Of a stretch of 64,000 nucleotides of DNA, positions 36,292-44,737 are shown in pieces. The notes under the pieces are model-generated. The model saw only the letters and a list, made by a program, of their open reading frames with translations. It searched no databases and was not told where the DNA came from. The position numbers and the translations under genes were made by a program. Position 1 is the stretch's first letter, and every line of letters begins with the position of its first letter. The stretch spans positions 3,962,501 through 4,026,500 of the forward strand of contig NZ_CP125652.1 of the NCBI RefSeq assembly GCF_030053135.1, read 5' to 3'. The stretch comes from Rhizobium sp. BT04 (GTDB taxonomy: Bacteria > Pseudomonadota > Alphaproteobacteria > Rhizobiales > Rhizobiaceae).

Positions 36292-38208
36292 CTACCCAGC
36301 AACCCCAACCGCAACCCCACGGCCCAGCGCTTTGAACACCGTCGAGACGATGCCGGCGCGGTCCAGCCCCGCATGGGCGTTCATCGCTTCGGGCTTGGCC
36401 TGTTCCATCCAGATGTCGGGCATGACGAGCGAGCGGATTTTCAGGCCGTTGTCGAGCAGGCCTTCGCTCGAAAGATATTGCATCACATGGCTGCCGAAAC
36501 CGCCGATCGAGCCTTCCTCGACGGTGATCACCATCTCGTGGTGGCGGGCGAGCTGGCGGATCAGATCGTGGTCGAGCGGCTTGGCGAAGCGCGCATCGGC
36601 CACCGTCGTCGAAAGCCCGGCCGCATCGAGATCCTCGGCGGCGAGCAGACAATCGGCAAGCCGTGTGCCGAAGGAAAGCAGCGCCACCTTGGTGCCTTCC
36701 TTGACGATGCGGCCCTTGCCGATCTGCAGGATTTCGCCGCGTACCGGCATGTCGACGCCGACGCCTTCGCCACGCGGATAGCGGAACGAGATCGGCCCGG
36801 CGTCATAGGCCACAGCCGTGCGCACCATATGCTTGAGTTCGGCCTCGTCGGCCGCCGCCATCACCACGAAGCCGGGCAGGGTGGTGAGGAAGGCAGTGTC
36901 GAAGGAGCCGGCATGGGTCGGCCCGTCGGCGCCGACGAAGCCGGCACGGTCGATCGGGAAACGCACCGGCAGCCCCTGGATCGCCACGTCGTGCACGACC
37001 TGGTCATAGGCGCGCTGCAGGAAGGTGGAATAGAGGGCGGCGAACGGCTTGTAGCCTTCCGCCGCAAGGCCGGCGGCGAAAGTGACGGCATGCTGTTCGG
37101 CAATGCCGACATCGAAGCAGCGCGACGGAAAGGCCTCGGCGAGCTTGTCGAGGCCGGTACCATTCGGCATGGCGGCGGTGATGCCGACGATCTTGTCGTC
37201 GAGGGCGGCTTCCTGCACCAGCGCTTCGGCAAAAACGCTGGTGTAGCTCGGCGCATTCGGCTTGACCCTTGCCTGGGCGCCGGTGATGACGTCGAACTTG
37301 TTGACGCCGTGATATTTGTCGGCCGCGGCTTCCGCCGGCGGATAGCCCTTGCCCTTCTGGGTGACGACGTGGATCAGCACCGGCCCGCGCCCATTGTCTC
37401 GCACGTTGCGCAGCACCGGCAGCAGGTGGTCGAAGGAATGCCCGTCGATCGGGCCGATATGATAAAAGCCCATCTCCTCGAACATCGTGCCGCCGGTAAC
37501 GTAACCGCGCGCATGCTCGACGGCGCGGGTGATCGCCCGGTCGATGTTCTTGCCGAGATAGGCCGTCAGCTTCTTGCCGAGATCGCGGAAGCCCATATAG
37601 GTGCGGCCGGAGGCGAGGCGGGCGAGATAGGCGCTCATGGCGCCGGTTGGCGGCGCGATCGACATGTCGTTGTCGTTGAGGATGACGATGAGGCGGGCAT
37701 CGAGCGCGCCGGCATTGTTCAGCGCCTCATAAGCCATGCCGGCCGACATCGCCCCGTCGCCGATGACGGCGATGACGCGGCGGTCTGTCTTGTCGAGATC
37801 GGCGGCGATCGCCATGCCGAGGCCGGCCGAGATCGAGGTCGAGGAATGCGCCGCCCCGAAGGGATCATATTCGCTTTCGGCCCGGCGGGTGAAGCCGGAC
37901 AGCCCGTTTTCCTGGCGCAGCGTGCGAATGCGGTCGCGTCGGCCGGTGAGGATCTTGTGTGGATAACATTGATGGCCGACGTCGAAGATCAGCCGATCCT
38001 CAGGCGTGTCGAAGACGCTGTGGATGGCGATCGTCAATTCGACGACGCCGAGACCGGCGCCGAGATGACCGCCGGTGCGCGACACCGCATCGATCATTTC
38101 GTCCCGAACTTCGCGGGCAAGCTGCGGCAGGTCGCGATCCTCGAGCTTGCGCAGGTCGGCGGGGTAAATGACCTGGTCGAGCAGGGGGGTCTTCGGCAGT
38201 TGTGTCAC
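36292..38208 (-). CDS. dxs: 1-deoxy-D-xylulose-5-phosphate synthase
   Basis: 638 residues, the usual length. The enzyme condenses pyruvate and glyceraldehyde-3-phosphate, starting the MEP isoprenoid pathway and feeding thiamine and pyridoxine synthesis. Visible: [20 protein letters not shown], the TPP motif [20 protein letters not shown]...[27 protein letters not shown] and [15 protein letters not shown]. Rhizobia often order xseB-dxs-tlyA-rumA; here a pirin and an SDR gene sit between xseB and dxs, and two chemotaxis/DUF genes plus the kinase-like gene between dxs and tlyA. Confidence 0.97.
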   Translation of the reverse strand: MTQLPKTPLLDQVIYPADLRKLEDRDLPQLAREVRDEMIDAVSRTGGHLGAGLGVVELTIAIHSVFDTPEDRLIFDVGHQCYPHKILTGRRDRIRTLRQENGLSGFTRRAESEYDPFGAAHSSTSISAGLGMAIAADLDKTDRRVIAVIGDGAMSAGMAYEALNNAGALDARLIVILNDNDMSIAPPTGAMSAYLARLASGRTYMGFRDLGKKLTAYLGKNIDRAITRAVEHARGYVTGGTMFEEMGFYHIGPIDGHSFDHLLPVLRNVRDNGRGPVLIHVVTQKGKGYPPAEAAADKYHGVNKFDVITGAQARVKPNAPSYTSVFAEALVQEAALDDKIVGITAAMPNGTGLDKLAEAFPSRCFDVGIAEQHAVTFAAGLAAEGYKPFAALYSTFLQRAYDQVVHDVAIQGLPVRFPIDRAGFVGADGPTHAGSFDTAFLTTLPGFVVMAAADEAELKHMVRTAVAYDAGPISFRYPRGEGVGVDMPVRGEILQIGKGRIVKEGTKVALLSFGTRLADCLLAAEDLDAAGLSTTVADARFAKPLDHDLIRQLARHHEMVITVEEGSIGGFGSHVMQYLSSEGLLDNGLKIRSLVMPDIWMEQAKPEAMNAHAGLDRAGIVSTVFKALGRGVAVGVAG

Positions 38209-38302
38209 GGGCGGGCGCTCTTTCTTGCTTTTCCTTGTTCCGCTTTATTCGATTAGATTGCGGCAAAACAAGTGCATTTCAGGAACCGAAGGTTTTCACC
38301 TT

Positions 38303-38351
38303 AGAGCATGATGCCGAAAAGTGTGAGCGGTTTCGGATGATATCCTGCTCT
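38303..38351. repeat. Short interspersed dyad repeat (agagcatgatgccgaaaagtg type)
   Basis: The 49-base segment starts TTAGAGCATGATGCCGAAAA, has GTGTGAGCGGTTTCGGATGA in the middle and closes ATCCTGCTC, pairing the two ends. It lies in the 154-bp gap between dxs and the pirin gene. Related in plan to 3343-3396. Confidence 0.6.
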
Positions 38352-38362
38352 ATTTCGTCAGG

Positions 38363-39286
38363 TCAGCCTTCCGGCAAAGGCACGAATTCTTCTTCGTCGC
38401 CGGGAACGATATCGAAGCGGCCGGTGCGCCATTCCTCCTTGGCTTTTTCGATCCGCTCCTTCGAGGAGGACACGAAATTCCACCAGATATAACGCTTCGA
38501 ATTGAGCGCCGCGCCGCCGAAGAGCATCAGGTGACAGCCATCGCTGCCCGCTTCCAGCGTGATCGCATCGCCCGGCCGGAAGACCAGCAGCTGGTCGGCG
38601 GCAAAACGGTCGCCTGCGATCACGACTTCACCCGAGAGCACGTAGACGGCGCGCTCCTCATGCGCCGCGCCGAAGGGAAATTTGGCGCCGGGCTGCAGGT
38701 CGAGATCGACATAGAGCGTATCGGAGAAAACGCCGACGGGCGACGTCATGCCTTCGAACGAGCCGATGACCACACGCCCGCGCGCGCCTGCCGTCTCGAT
38801 CAGTGGCATTGCCGATTTTTCCGTATGGGCGAAGGACGGGTCGATCTCCTCCTTGTCGTCTGGCAGCGCCAGCCAGGTCTGCAGCCCCGACATCAGCAGC
38901 GGATGGCCGCGGAGATTATCGGGCGTGCGCTCGGAATGCACGATGCCGCGCCCCGCCGTCATCAGGTTGATATCGCCGGGACGGATGACCTTCTCGGTGC
39001 CGAGGCTGTCACGATGGCGGATCTCGCCGTCGAACAGATAGGTGACCGTCGACAGCCCGATATGCGGATGCGGCTTGACGTCGAGCGCCTCATTCGGCTT
39101 CAGGATCGCCGGCCCCATGCGGTCGAAGAAGATGAACGGCCCGACCAGCCGCCGCTGCCGGCTGGGCAGCGCCCGCCGCACCTGAAAGCCGCCGATATCG
39201 CTGGTGCGCGGGATGATCAGGTTCTCGATCGCGTCGCAGGCGAAGGCATCGCCGGGCAGGGGGTCTTTACCGGGAAAGAAGGACAT
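38363..39286 (-). CDS. Pirin family protein
   Basis: 307 residues, ATG at 39286. The N-terminal pirin cupin has FFDRMGPAILKPNEALDVKPHPHIGLSTVTYLFDGEIRHRDSLG, with the metal-binding histidines in HPHIG and the later HSERTPDN. A C-terminal cupin follows. The two histidines plus Glu fit an Fe-binding pirin. Some pirins are quercetin dioxygenases and others are redox regulators; which applies is not visible. It sits between two repeat-containing gaps and is not tightly linked to either neighbour. Confidence 0.9.
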   Translation of the reverse strand: MSFFPGKDPLPGDAFACDAIENLIIPRTSDIGGFQVRRALPSRQRRLVGPFIFFDRMGPAILKPNEALDVKPHPHIGLSTVTYLFDGEIRHRDSLGTEKVIRPGDINLMTAGRGIVHSERTPDNLRGHPLLMSGLQTWLALPDDKEEIDPSFAHTEKSAMPLIETAGARGRVVIGSFEGMTSPVGVFSDTLYVDLDLQPGAKFPFGAAHEERAVYVLSGEVVIAGDRFAADQLLVFRPGDAITLEAGSDGCHLMLFGGAALNSKRYIWWNFVSSSKERIEKAKEEWRTGRFDIVPGDEEEFVPLPEG

Positions 39287-39302
39287 CAGGGATCTCCGAT
39301 CA

Positions 39303-39407
39303 CTACAGTGCCGCGCGTCTTTCAGACGCGCAAAGGGATGCTATAGTTTTGAATTGCTGCATAATTTCTCCCTAAATCGATCCCGATCTAAGGAATGAGG
39401 CAGTAGC
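39303..39407 (+). repeat. Interspersed repeat family B, copy 2
   Basis: Starts CTACAGTGCCGCGCGTCTTT, with internal stem GCGCGTCtttcaGACGCGC, then TTTTGAATTGCTGCATAATT and a closing TAAGGAATGAGGCAGTA. It is the plus-strand counterpart of 25514-25620 and lies upstream of the pirin gene. Confidence 0.75.
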
Positions 39408-39496
39408 GCATCGACCAGGGATAGCAATTAGCGCGCCGCACGTCCAACGGGACGTGCCAAGGACGCCCTAACTTTGAAGCGCGCCGCACGGATGGC

Positions 39497-40264
39497 TCAG
39501 ATCGCCGTGAAGCCATTGTCGACGAAGAGATGGGCGCCGTTGACGAAACTCGACTCTTCGCTGGCGAGATAAAGCGCCGCCCGCGCCACATCCTCCGGCT
39601 CGCCGATCCGCCCCTGCTGCGCGGCAATGGCGGCATCGGACACATCGACGCCGAGCGCCTGCAGGTCGGCCACCTCGCGCAGGCCATGCGGTGTGCGGAT
39701 GAAGCCGGGGCAGACGGCGTTGCAGCGGATGTTGCGATCACGGAATTCCACCGCGATGGCGCGGGCAAACATATGCACCGCCCCTTTGGTCGTGTCGTAG
39801 AGCACTTCCATCGGCGTGGCGGCGACCGCCGAGATCGACGAGGTGCAGACGATCGATCCGCCGCCGCTCGCAATCATCTTCGGCAGCACCGCTTTGGTCA
39901 TCAGGAACATCGAGCGCACATTGACGGCGTGCAGCCAGTCCCATTCCTGCAGCGTCGTTTCGAGGAAAGGTTTGATGACGATGGTGCCGGCATGATTGAA
40001 AAGCACGGTGACGGCGCCATAGCGTTCCTCCACACCGGCGACGGCGGTATTGACGGCGGTTTCGTCCGAGACATCGGCAGTCCAGCAATCGGCCTCGCCG
40101 CCGGCCTCACGGATCGCTTGGACAGTCTCGGCTGCCGCTTGGCCATTGCGGTCGATGATCGCAACACGCGCGCCTTCGGCGGCAAAAAGCTTCGAGGCGG
40201 CACCACCCATGCCGGTTGCGCCGCCCGAGATAATGGCGACCTTGCCCTTCAATCTGTCCGTCAT
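39497..40264 (-). CDS. SDR family NAD(P)-dependent oxidoreductase
   Basis: 255 residues, classical short-chain dehydrogenase. The cofactor motif is SGGATGMGGAASKLFAAEGA (the TGxxxGxG pattern begins with Ser-Gly-Gly), and NHAG is in VLFNHAGTIV. The catalytic Ser is in CTSSISAVAATP and the Tyr/Lys pair in YDTTKGAVH. An Asp after the second strand (IIDRNGQ) suggests NAD preference. Substrate unknown. It lies between pirin and xseB on the same strand with gaps of 87-210 bases. Confidence 0.92.
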   Translation of the reverse strand: MTDRLKGKVAIISGGATGMGGAASKLFAAEGARVAIIDRNGQAAAETVQAIREAGGEADCWTADVSDETAVNTAVAGVEERYGAVTVLFNHAGTIVIKPFLETTLQEWDWLHAVNVRSMFLMTKAVLPKMIASGGGSIVCTSSISAVAATPMEVLYDTTKGAVHMFARAIAVEFRDRNIRCNAVCPGFIRTPHGLREVADLQALGVDVSDAAIAAQQGRIGEPEDVARAALYLASEESSFVNGAHLFVDNGFTAI

Positions 40265-40351
40265 TGCCTTGTCCCCTCATCGTTTTGGATGGGGATCATA
40301 GATCGGTCTGAAGCCGATCGCCAAGCGCCTTCAAAGGGAGTTCGGTACGCC

Positions 40352-40603
40352 TCAGGCGCCGTCCAGCGGCTCAACGCCCTGCGGCTTGCCGGCGCGGTCG
40401 AGCCGGATCTTCTCGATGCGGTTTTCGGCGGCGGAAAGCAGCGTCTCGCAATGTTTTTTCAGCGCTTCGCCGCGCTCATAGATCTCGATCGATTCATCGA
40501 GCGCCACATCGCCGCGTTCCAGACGGGCGACGATGCTTTCGAGTTCGGCAACCGCCTTTTCGAAGGAAAGGCCGGATACCTCCGGCTTGGCGCTGTCAGT
40601 CAT
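40352..40603 (-). CDS. xseB: Exodeoxyribonuclease VII small subunit
   Basis: 83 residues from the ATG at 40603 (a TTG six bases upstream is possible). The whole protein is the XseB coiled-coil: [42 protein letters not shown]. It partners with XseA (not in the window) to degrade single-stranded DNA. Its start lies two bases after the stop of the HDAC-like gene, so the two are likely translated from one message. Confidence 0.95.
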   Translation of the reverse strand: MTDSAKPEVSGLSFEKAVAELESIVARLERGDVALDESIEIYERGEALKKHCETLLSAAENRIEKIRLDRAGKPQGVEPLDGA

Positions 40604-40605
40604 TC

Positions 40606-41541
40606 TCAACCCTTCATCATTCGCAGAATATGCATGCCCGCCGATTCGGCGAGTCCCTCGAGATCATAACCGCCTTCGAGCAGGCTGACGACCCGGTTCT
40701 TGGCGTGCCGGTCCGCGAGTTCGAGCACACGCCCGGTCGCCCAGTCGAAATCCTCACCGGTCAGATTGATCTGCGCCAAGGGATCGCGGTGATGCGCGTC
40801 GAAGCCGGCGGAGATGATGATCAGATCCGGCCGGAAATCGTCAAGCGCCGGCAGCACCCGCGATTTGAACGCCTCGCGGAAATGGTCGCTGCCGACATTC
40901 GGCGACAGCGGCGCATTGACGATGGTGTTGTGGGTGCCCTTCTCGTCCTTGGCGCCGCTGCCGGGATAGAGCGGCATCTGGTGCGTCGAGCAGAACAGCA
41001 CCGAGGCATCGTCCCAGAAGATATCCTGGGTGCCGTTGCCGTGGTGCACGTCCCAGTCGACGATGGCGATGCGCTCGGCGCCATGGATCTTCTGCGCATG
41101 GCGGGCGGCGATTGCGGCATTGTTGAAGAAGCAGAAGCCCATCGCCGTCATCTTCTCGGCATGGTGTCCCGGCGGGCGGGCGGCGACGAAGACATTGTCG
41201 GCCCGGCCGGTAAAGACGTCGTCCACCGCCGCCATCGCCCCGCCGATGCCGGTCAGCGCCGCCTGCAGGCTTTTACTGCTGGCATAGGTATCGGCTTCGA
41301 TCTGGTTGATCTCACCGTCTTCCTCAGGGATCTCCCGCATGACGGCGATGAGATGCTCTTCGGGATGGGCCAGCAGCACCGCATCCTCGCTCGCCTGCGG
41401 CGCCTGCCGGCGCTCCAGCCGCTCGAAATTCGGATGTTCCAGCGCGACGTTGATGGCGCGGATCCTGTCCGATCGCTCCGGATGGCCGGCGGGCGTCACG
41501 TGTTCCAGGAAGATCGGATGTTGATAAAGACGGGTGCTCAT
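40606..41541 (-). CDS. Histone deacetylase superfamily protein
   Basis: 311 residues with the arginase-deacetylase fold. Zinc/catalytic segments are [39 protein letters not shown] and [20 protein letters not shown]. The bacterial members act on acetylated polyamines, acetoin or small amides; rhizobial genomes often carry this gene next to xseB, where it is conserved by position. No substrate can be named. ATG at 41541; it overlaps nothing and leads directly into xseB. Confidence 0.93.
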   Translation of the reverse strand: MSTRLYQHPIFLEHVTPAGHPERSDRIRAINVALEHPNFERLERRQAPQASEDAVLLAHPEEHLIAVMREIPEEDGEINQIEADTYASSKSLQAALTGIGGAMAAVDDVFTGRADNVFVAARPPGHHAEKMTAMGFCFFNNAAIAARHAQKIHGAERIAIVDWDVHHGNGTQDIFWDDASVLFCSTHQMPLYPGSGAKDEKGTHNTIVNAPLSPNVGSDHFREAFKSRVLPALDDFRPDLIIISAGFDAHHRDPLAQINLTGEDFDWATGRVLELADRHAKNRVVSLLEGGYDLEGLAESAGMHILRMMKG

Positions 41542-41676
41542 GGAGACACTCTATCGGTCGCTTATGTCATGTGCCACAGCAGATGGGGCATTGCCCGACG
41601 ATTTCAACAAGCACGCTTGTCGCGCCGTCCGACCATCCGCTGCATCATTGTGTCTTTGTGCCGTTTACTTCGGGGA

Positions 41677-41747
41677 CGCTGTAACACTTTGAACTGTTGC
41701 ATAATTTTGTCTTTAAATCGGTTTCGATCCAAGGAATTATGCAGTAT
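41677..41747 (+). repeat. Interspersed repeat family B, partial copy 3
   Basis: Only the distal half is present: GCTGTAACACTTTGAACTGT followed by TGCATAATTTTGTC and a closing AAGGAATTATGCAGTA. It lies 38 bases upstream of the thioesterase start and may contribute to its 5' leader. Confidence 0.65.
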
Positions 41748-41784
41748 TGTCGTCCATGGGGAATTTTGTAAGGCAGTTGCGTTG

Positions 41785-42186
41785 ATGAGTCAGTCGAAGC
41801 GTCCTGATGTGACGGACATGCGCGTGCCGTTTCGCGATGTCGATATGAACGGCCGGATGTTTCTGGCCTCCTATATTTCTTATGCCGAATCCGTGCTTGC
41901 AACCTTCTGGTCGTCGCGGCCCGATGTCGATGACGAACCGGTCTATAGCCCCAGCAAGGTTTCCTGCATGCTCCACCGTCCGCTGCACTATGACGAGCCG
42001 GTAACCTTCACCGCCACCGTCGACAAGATCGGCGTCCGCTCCATCGGCTTCCTCATTGCGGTCGAGACGGGCGACGAGCGCGCCGCCGAGGTGGAAATCA
42101 TCTGGCAGGCCCACGCGCCCGAAGACCAGTCGCCGGCCTCGTTGCCGGAGGAAACGCGCGACTGGCTGTATCGGTTCTTGGATTAG
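41785..42186 (+). CDS. Acyl-CoA thioesterase, 4HBT/hotdog family
   Basis: 133 residues from the ATG at 41785. The short length and the motif RVPFRDVDMNGRMFLASYISYAES (Asp-Val-Asp-x-x-G-x-x, helix start) are diagnostic of 4-hydroxybenzoyl-CoA-thioesterase-like hotdog enzymes. A second strand set VTFTATVDKIGVRSIGFLIAVE follows. It hydrolyses some acyl-CoA; the substrate is unknown. Long in-frame sequence upstream is antisense to the HDAC gene and is not part of it. Confidence 0.85.
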   Translation: MSQSKRPDVTDMRVPFRDVDMNGRMFLASYISYAESVLATFWSSRPDVDDEPVYSPSKVSCMLHRPLHYDEPVTFTATVDKIGVRSIGFLIAVETGDERAAEVEIIWQAHAPEDQSPASLPEETRDWLYRFLD

Positions 42187-42285
42187 GGTGTTGTGTAGCG
42201 GCTGGGATGCCCTTTCGTTTTCAAAATGTGCGTAATACCAAAGATCGATTCCGGTGTTGATGCCTGCCTAGGATTTTTGCAGCAA

Positions 42286-42675
42286 CTACTCTGATGATGG
42301 GAGCCAGCGCCGGACAGGTTCAGAGGAGCCTTCAAACGTTGCCTCGAAACTTGCTGACGCGAGAACAGCATGTATATGAAGGATCGCCGAGCCAACGTTT
42401 CGGAAGCCATGTTTCCGATGCGCTGGGACAATAAGCGATTGGCCGCTGGTTAGGATCATATGATCCTCATCGATCCACATCTCGGTTTTCCCTGCGATCA
42501 CGGTAAGGACTTCCTCCGCAGAATGCCAATGCGTTGGTGCTCCGACTTTGGGCGCTACCCATTGTTCGAATATGCAAAGCGCCGTTGCGCCGTTGCAGGC
42601 TGAAATGTGCATCCGGGTTTCAACGCCAACGCGCCACGCCTCGCAGGCACTATTGCCGTGATCGATCACATTCAT
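42286..42675 (-). CDS. Cupin domain-containing protein
   Basis: 129 residues from the ATG at 42675 (AGGGGCG upstream on the minus strand); a GTG at 42720 would add 15 residues. It is a single cupin barrel with metal-binding histidines in GAPTHWHSAEEVLTVIAGKTEMW and the second motif GQSLIVPAHRKHGFRN. This resembles small sugar/organic-acid binding or dioxygenase cupins. Codon use and GC are lower than in the core genes around it. The role is unknown. Confidence 0.8.
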   Translation of the reverse strand: MNVIDHGNSACEAWRVGVETRMHISACNGATALCIFEQWVAPKVGAPTHWHSAEEVLTVIAGKTEMWIDEDHMILTSGQSLIVPAHRKHGFRNVGSAILHIHAVLASASFEATFEGSSEPVRRWLPSSE

Positions 42676-42830
42676 AGAATTCGCCCCTAAATTCGAGTCT
42701 GGTGGTATCACATTGTTCACCCCAGGGACTGTACCAGAGTCGCTTCATTGGTTTGACTCCCGCGGCCCCCGTTTTGTCCGCAACGGCTCCGTGACAAAGC
42801 GGAAGCATCATGCCCGGTCAAAGCGCGCGC

Positions 42831-42864
42831 TTGTTCGAAACGGCAGTTGATGCTAGGTAAATTG
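42831..42864 (+). promoter_or_regulatory. Putative promoter of the metG2 leader
   Basis: TTGTTC (42831-42836) and CTAGGTAA (from 42853) are spaced like a rhizobial sigma-70 promoter (CTTGAC, CTATAT consensus). If right, transcription starts at or next to the leader ATG (42866), giving a leaderless leader peptide as in the rhizobial trp attenuator. AGGT here could instead be a Shine-Dalgarno. Low certainty. Confidence 0.4.
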
Positions 42865-42865
42865 C

Positions 42866-42916
42866 ATGGACAACACCGTGATCAGCACTTTCGTGATGAT
42901 GATGCCGCGCTCATAG
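42866..42916 (+). CDS. Attenuator leader peptide with three consecutive Met codons
   Basis: Short frame ATG...TAG encoding MDNTVISTFVMMMPRS. The three Met codons (42896-42904) end exactly where the first hairpin strand begins (42904). Together with the downstream terminator this is the architecture of a ribosome-mediated attenuator: stalling at Met codons when charged tRNA-Met is scarce would cover strand 1 and free strand 2. Four of 16 residues are Met. Too short to find by ordinary gene calling. Whether it is translated is not proven. Confidence 0.75.
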   Translation: MDNTVISTFVMMMPRS

Positions 42917-42973
42917 CGTGGCGGGTTTCGTGGGTCCAGAATGCACCAGCGACCGCCCTCGAGGCGGTCTTTT
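42904..42973 (+). promoter_or_regulatory. Met-responsive transcription attenuator (hairpins 1:2, 2:3, 3:4)
   Basis: Strand 1 and 2 pair as GCCGCGCT (42904-42911) with AGCGTGGC (42915-42922), loop CAT, eight pairs including one G-U. Strand 2 GGCGG (42920-42924) can instead pair with CCGCC (42953-42957) of strand 3, the antiterminator. Strand 3 and 4 form the terminator at 42951-42973. The leader stop codon lies in the 1:2 hairpin, so a ribosome finishing the leader would block strands 1 and 2 and allow termination. Confidence 0.7.
42951..42973 (+). terminator. Intrinsic terminator/attenuator before metG2
   Basis: Perfect stem GACCGCC (42951-42957) and GGCGGTC (42963-42969), loop CTCGA, then TTTT (42970-42973). 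It lies upstream of the MetRS coding region and 35 bases after the leader stop, so it must be read through for expression. Confidence 0.8.
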
Positions 42974-43024
42974 CATGGGTCGATCCGTCTCGCGGGCAAT
43001 AACAGCCTTCGAAAGGAAACGCCG

Positions 43025-44569
43025 ATGAACAAGATCTACATCACCACCTCGATACCCTATGTGAATGCCGCTCCGCATGTGGGCTTCGCTCTCGAACTCG
43101 TCCAGGCCGATGCCTATGCCCGCCATTTCCGCCTTCTCGGCCACGATATCAGGTTCCAGTGCGGAACCGACGATAACAGCCTGAAGAATGTCAGGTCGGC
43201 AGAAGCCGCGGGACAACAGGTGAGGGACTTCGTCAATGCCAACGCCGACCGGTTCGAGCGCCTTGGCGGCCTGCTCGATATCTCCAACGAGGAATTCGTC
43301 CGCACCTCGCGCGATCCGAGGCATATTGCCTGCGTTCACGCTTTGTGGGGGGCCTGCGCTGGCAATGGCGACCTCTATCGCAAGGCCTATGAGGGCCTCT
43401 ATTGCGTCGGTTGCGAGCAATTTTACGAGCCGTCGGAACTCGATGACGGGCGCTGCTCGGAACACGGCATTGCCCTCGAGACCATCCGTGAGGAGAACTG
43501 GTTCTTCCAGCTCTCGCGATACGGCGACCGGCTGCTTGAGCTCGTCGAGACCGGCGAGCTTCGGATCGTTCCAGCCCATCGTCGCAACGAGGTCCTTGCC
43601 CTGCTGCGGCGTGGCCTGAGCGACATCAGCGTGTCGCGCAGTTCGGAGCGGGCGCGTGGCTGGGGCGTGCCCGTCCCCGATGGAGATGAGGTCGTCTACG
43701 TCTGGTTCGATGCCTTGGCGAACTACCTCACCGGTCTCAGCCACGGGTCCGATCCAACCCTCTCGCAGCACTATTGGAACGGCGGCCAACGCATCCACGT
43801 CGTCGGCAAGGGCATCTCCAAGTTCCACGCCATCTACTGGCCGGCCATCCTGCTGTCCGCAGGCCTGCCGCCGCCATCGTCGATCCTGGTGCACGGCTAC
43901 GTCACGGTGGACGGCAGGAAGATCGGCAAGTCGGCCGGCAACGGCATCGATCCGGAAGGCATCATCCAATCCTACGAAACACCGGATGCACTGCGATATT
44001 ACCTGCTCCGGCATATACGCTCGGGTGACGATGGCGATTTCTCAGACGACCGTCTGGAAGCCGCCTGGTCGGGAGAGTTGGCAGGGCAGCTCGGAAATCT
44101 CGCCAACCGGGTGCTTGCCCTTCTGTCTACCTCGTTCAACGGCATCGTTCCGCCGGTGCCAGACAATGAGTTCGTCGAGGTTGCCGCCCGCCTTCCGGAG
44201 AAGGTGGCCCAGGCCTTCGATGCCTACGAACTCCATGTCGGCCTCGCGGATATTTTCGAGTTTGTCGGCGCGGCGAACAGGCGGTTTACACAACGCGCAC
44301 CATGGGCGGATGCAAAAGCGCTGCTTGGCGATCTCACGCCGGAGGATCGGAAGGCGACCGCCGCGCATCTCGGCGCTTGCCTGGCCGAACAGGTCTTCGG
44401 CCTTGCAATCATCGCCCGCTGCCTCCTGCCGTTCCTGCCGGGGTCGGCCGCAAAGCTGCATTCCAGGCTGGGAATACCGTCTCCGCGCCTCTATCGAGAC
44501 ACCTTGATCGTGGGTGGGGTCAAAGCCGCTCCGCAAGCCGTCCTCTTTCCGCAAAGAGCGGCGGCTTGA
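43025..44569 (+). CDS. metG: Divergent second methionyl-tRNA synthetase
   Basis: 514 residues; ATG at 43025 with AAAGGAAA before it. It charges tRNA-Met. Class I signatures are altered: HIGH reads HVGF (18-21) and KMSKS reads KIGKS (299-303). The zinc knuckle is short (CVGC...CSEH) instead of two CxxC pairs. The catalytic-domain stretches RFQCGTDDNSLKN, ENWFFQLSRYGDRLLEL and VYVWFDALANYLTGL are clear, followed by a helical anticodon-binding domain (about 340-490). This looks like the auxiliary type that some bacteria keep beside the housekeeping MetRS, often drug-tolerant. The Met-codon attenuator upstream supports an inducible reserve role (inference). Confidence 0.88.
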   Translation: MNKIYITTSIPYVNAAPHVGFALELVQADAYARHFRLLGHDIRFQCGTDDNSLKNVRSAEAAGQQVRDFVNANADRFERLGGLLDISNEEFVRTSRDPRHIACVHALWGACAGNGDLYRKAYEGLYCVGCEQFYEPSELDDGRCSEHGIALETIREENWFFQLSRYGDRLLELVETGELRIVPAHRRNEVLALLRRGLSDISVSRSSERARGWGVPVPDGDEVVYVWFDALANYLTGLSHGSDPTLSQHYWNGGQRIHVVGKGISKFHAIYWPAILLSAGLPPPSSILVHGYVTVDGRKIGKSAGNGIDPEGIIQSYETPDALRYYLLRHIRSGDDGDFSDDRLEAAWSGELAGQLGNLANRVLALLSTSFNGIVPPVPDNEFVEVAARLPEKVAQAFDAYELHVGLADIFEFVGAANRRFTQRAPWADAKALLGDLTPEDRKATAAHLGACLAEQVFGLAIIARCLLPFLPGSAAKLHSRLGIPSPRLYRDTLIVGGVKAAPQAVLFPQRAAA

Positions 44570-44589
44570 AGGGGAATCAGCCCGAGATC

Positions 44590-44622
44590 CTCTGCGCTGC
44601 AACTTAGGCAGCGCAGAGTTTT
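44590..44622 (+). terminator. Intrinsic terminator after metG2
   Basis: Perfect 11-bp stem CTCTGCGCTGC (44590-44600) and GCAGCGCAGAG (44608-44618), loop AACTTAG, followed by TTTT. Confidence 0.88.
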
Positions 44623-44640
44623 GACGTGATCCAGAGTGTC

Positions 44641-44718
44641 ATGAAAGTTTCATATTCAGCCTATTTCCGGGAGCGGGAAAATAATCTACTATTTTAGTCA
44701 GGAAACGAGATTTCCTGA
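44641..44718. promoter_or_regulatory. Cluster of dyads upstream of the Gly/Asp-rich small protein
   Basis: ATGAAAGTTTCAT (44641-44653, perfect odd palindrome) and TCAGGAAA-CGAGA-TTTCCTGA (44698-44718, perfect 8-bp arms) flank an AT-rich stretch with a likely -10 (about 44682-44696). The second dyad ends 19 bases before the start codon. Confidence 0.45.
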
Positions 44719-44737
44719 AACAACGAAAGGATACTGA

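Noticed and set aside
36286..38256. 656-codon frame antisense to dxs
   Set aside because: Shadow of dxs; His/Arg/Gly-rich nonsense composition and no ribosome binding site.
40630..41784. In-frame extension that would make the thioesterase a 518-residue protein
   Set aside because: The added part is antisense to the HDAC-like gene; the hotdog enzyme is complete from 41785.
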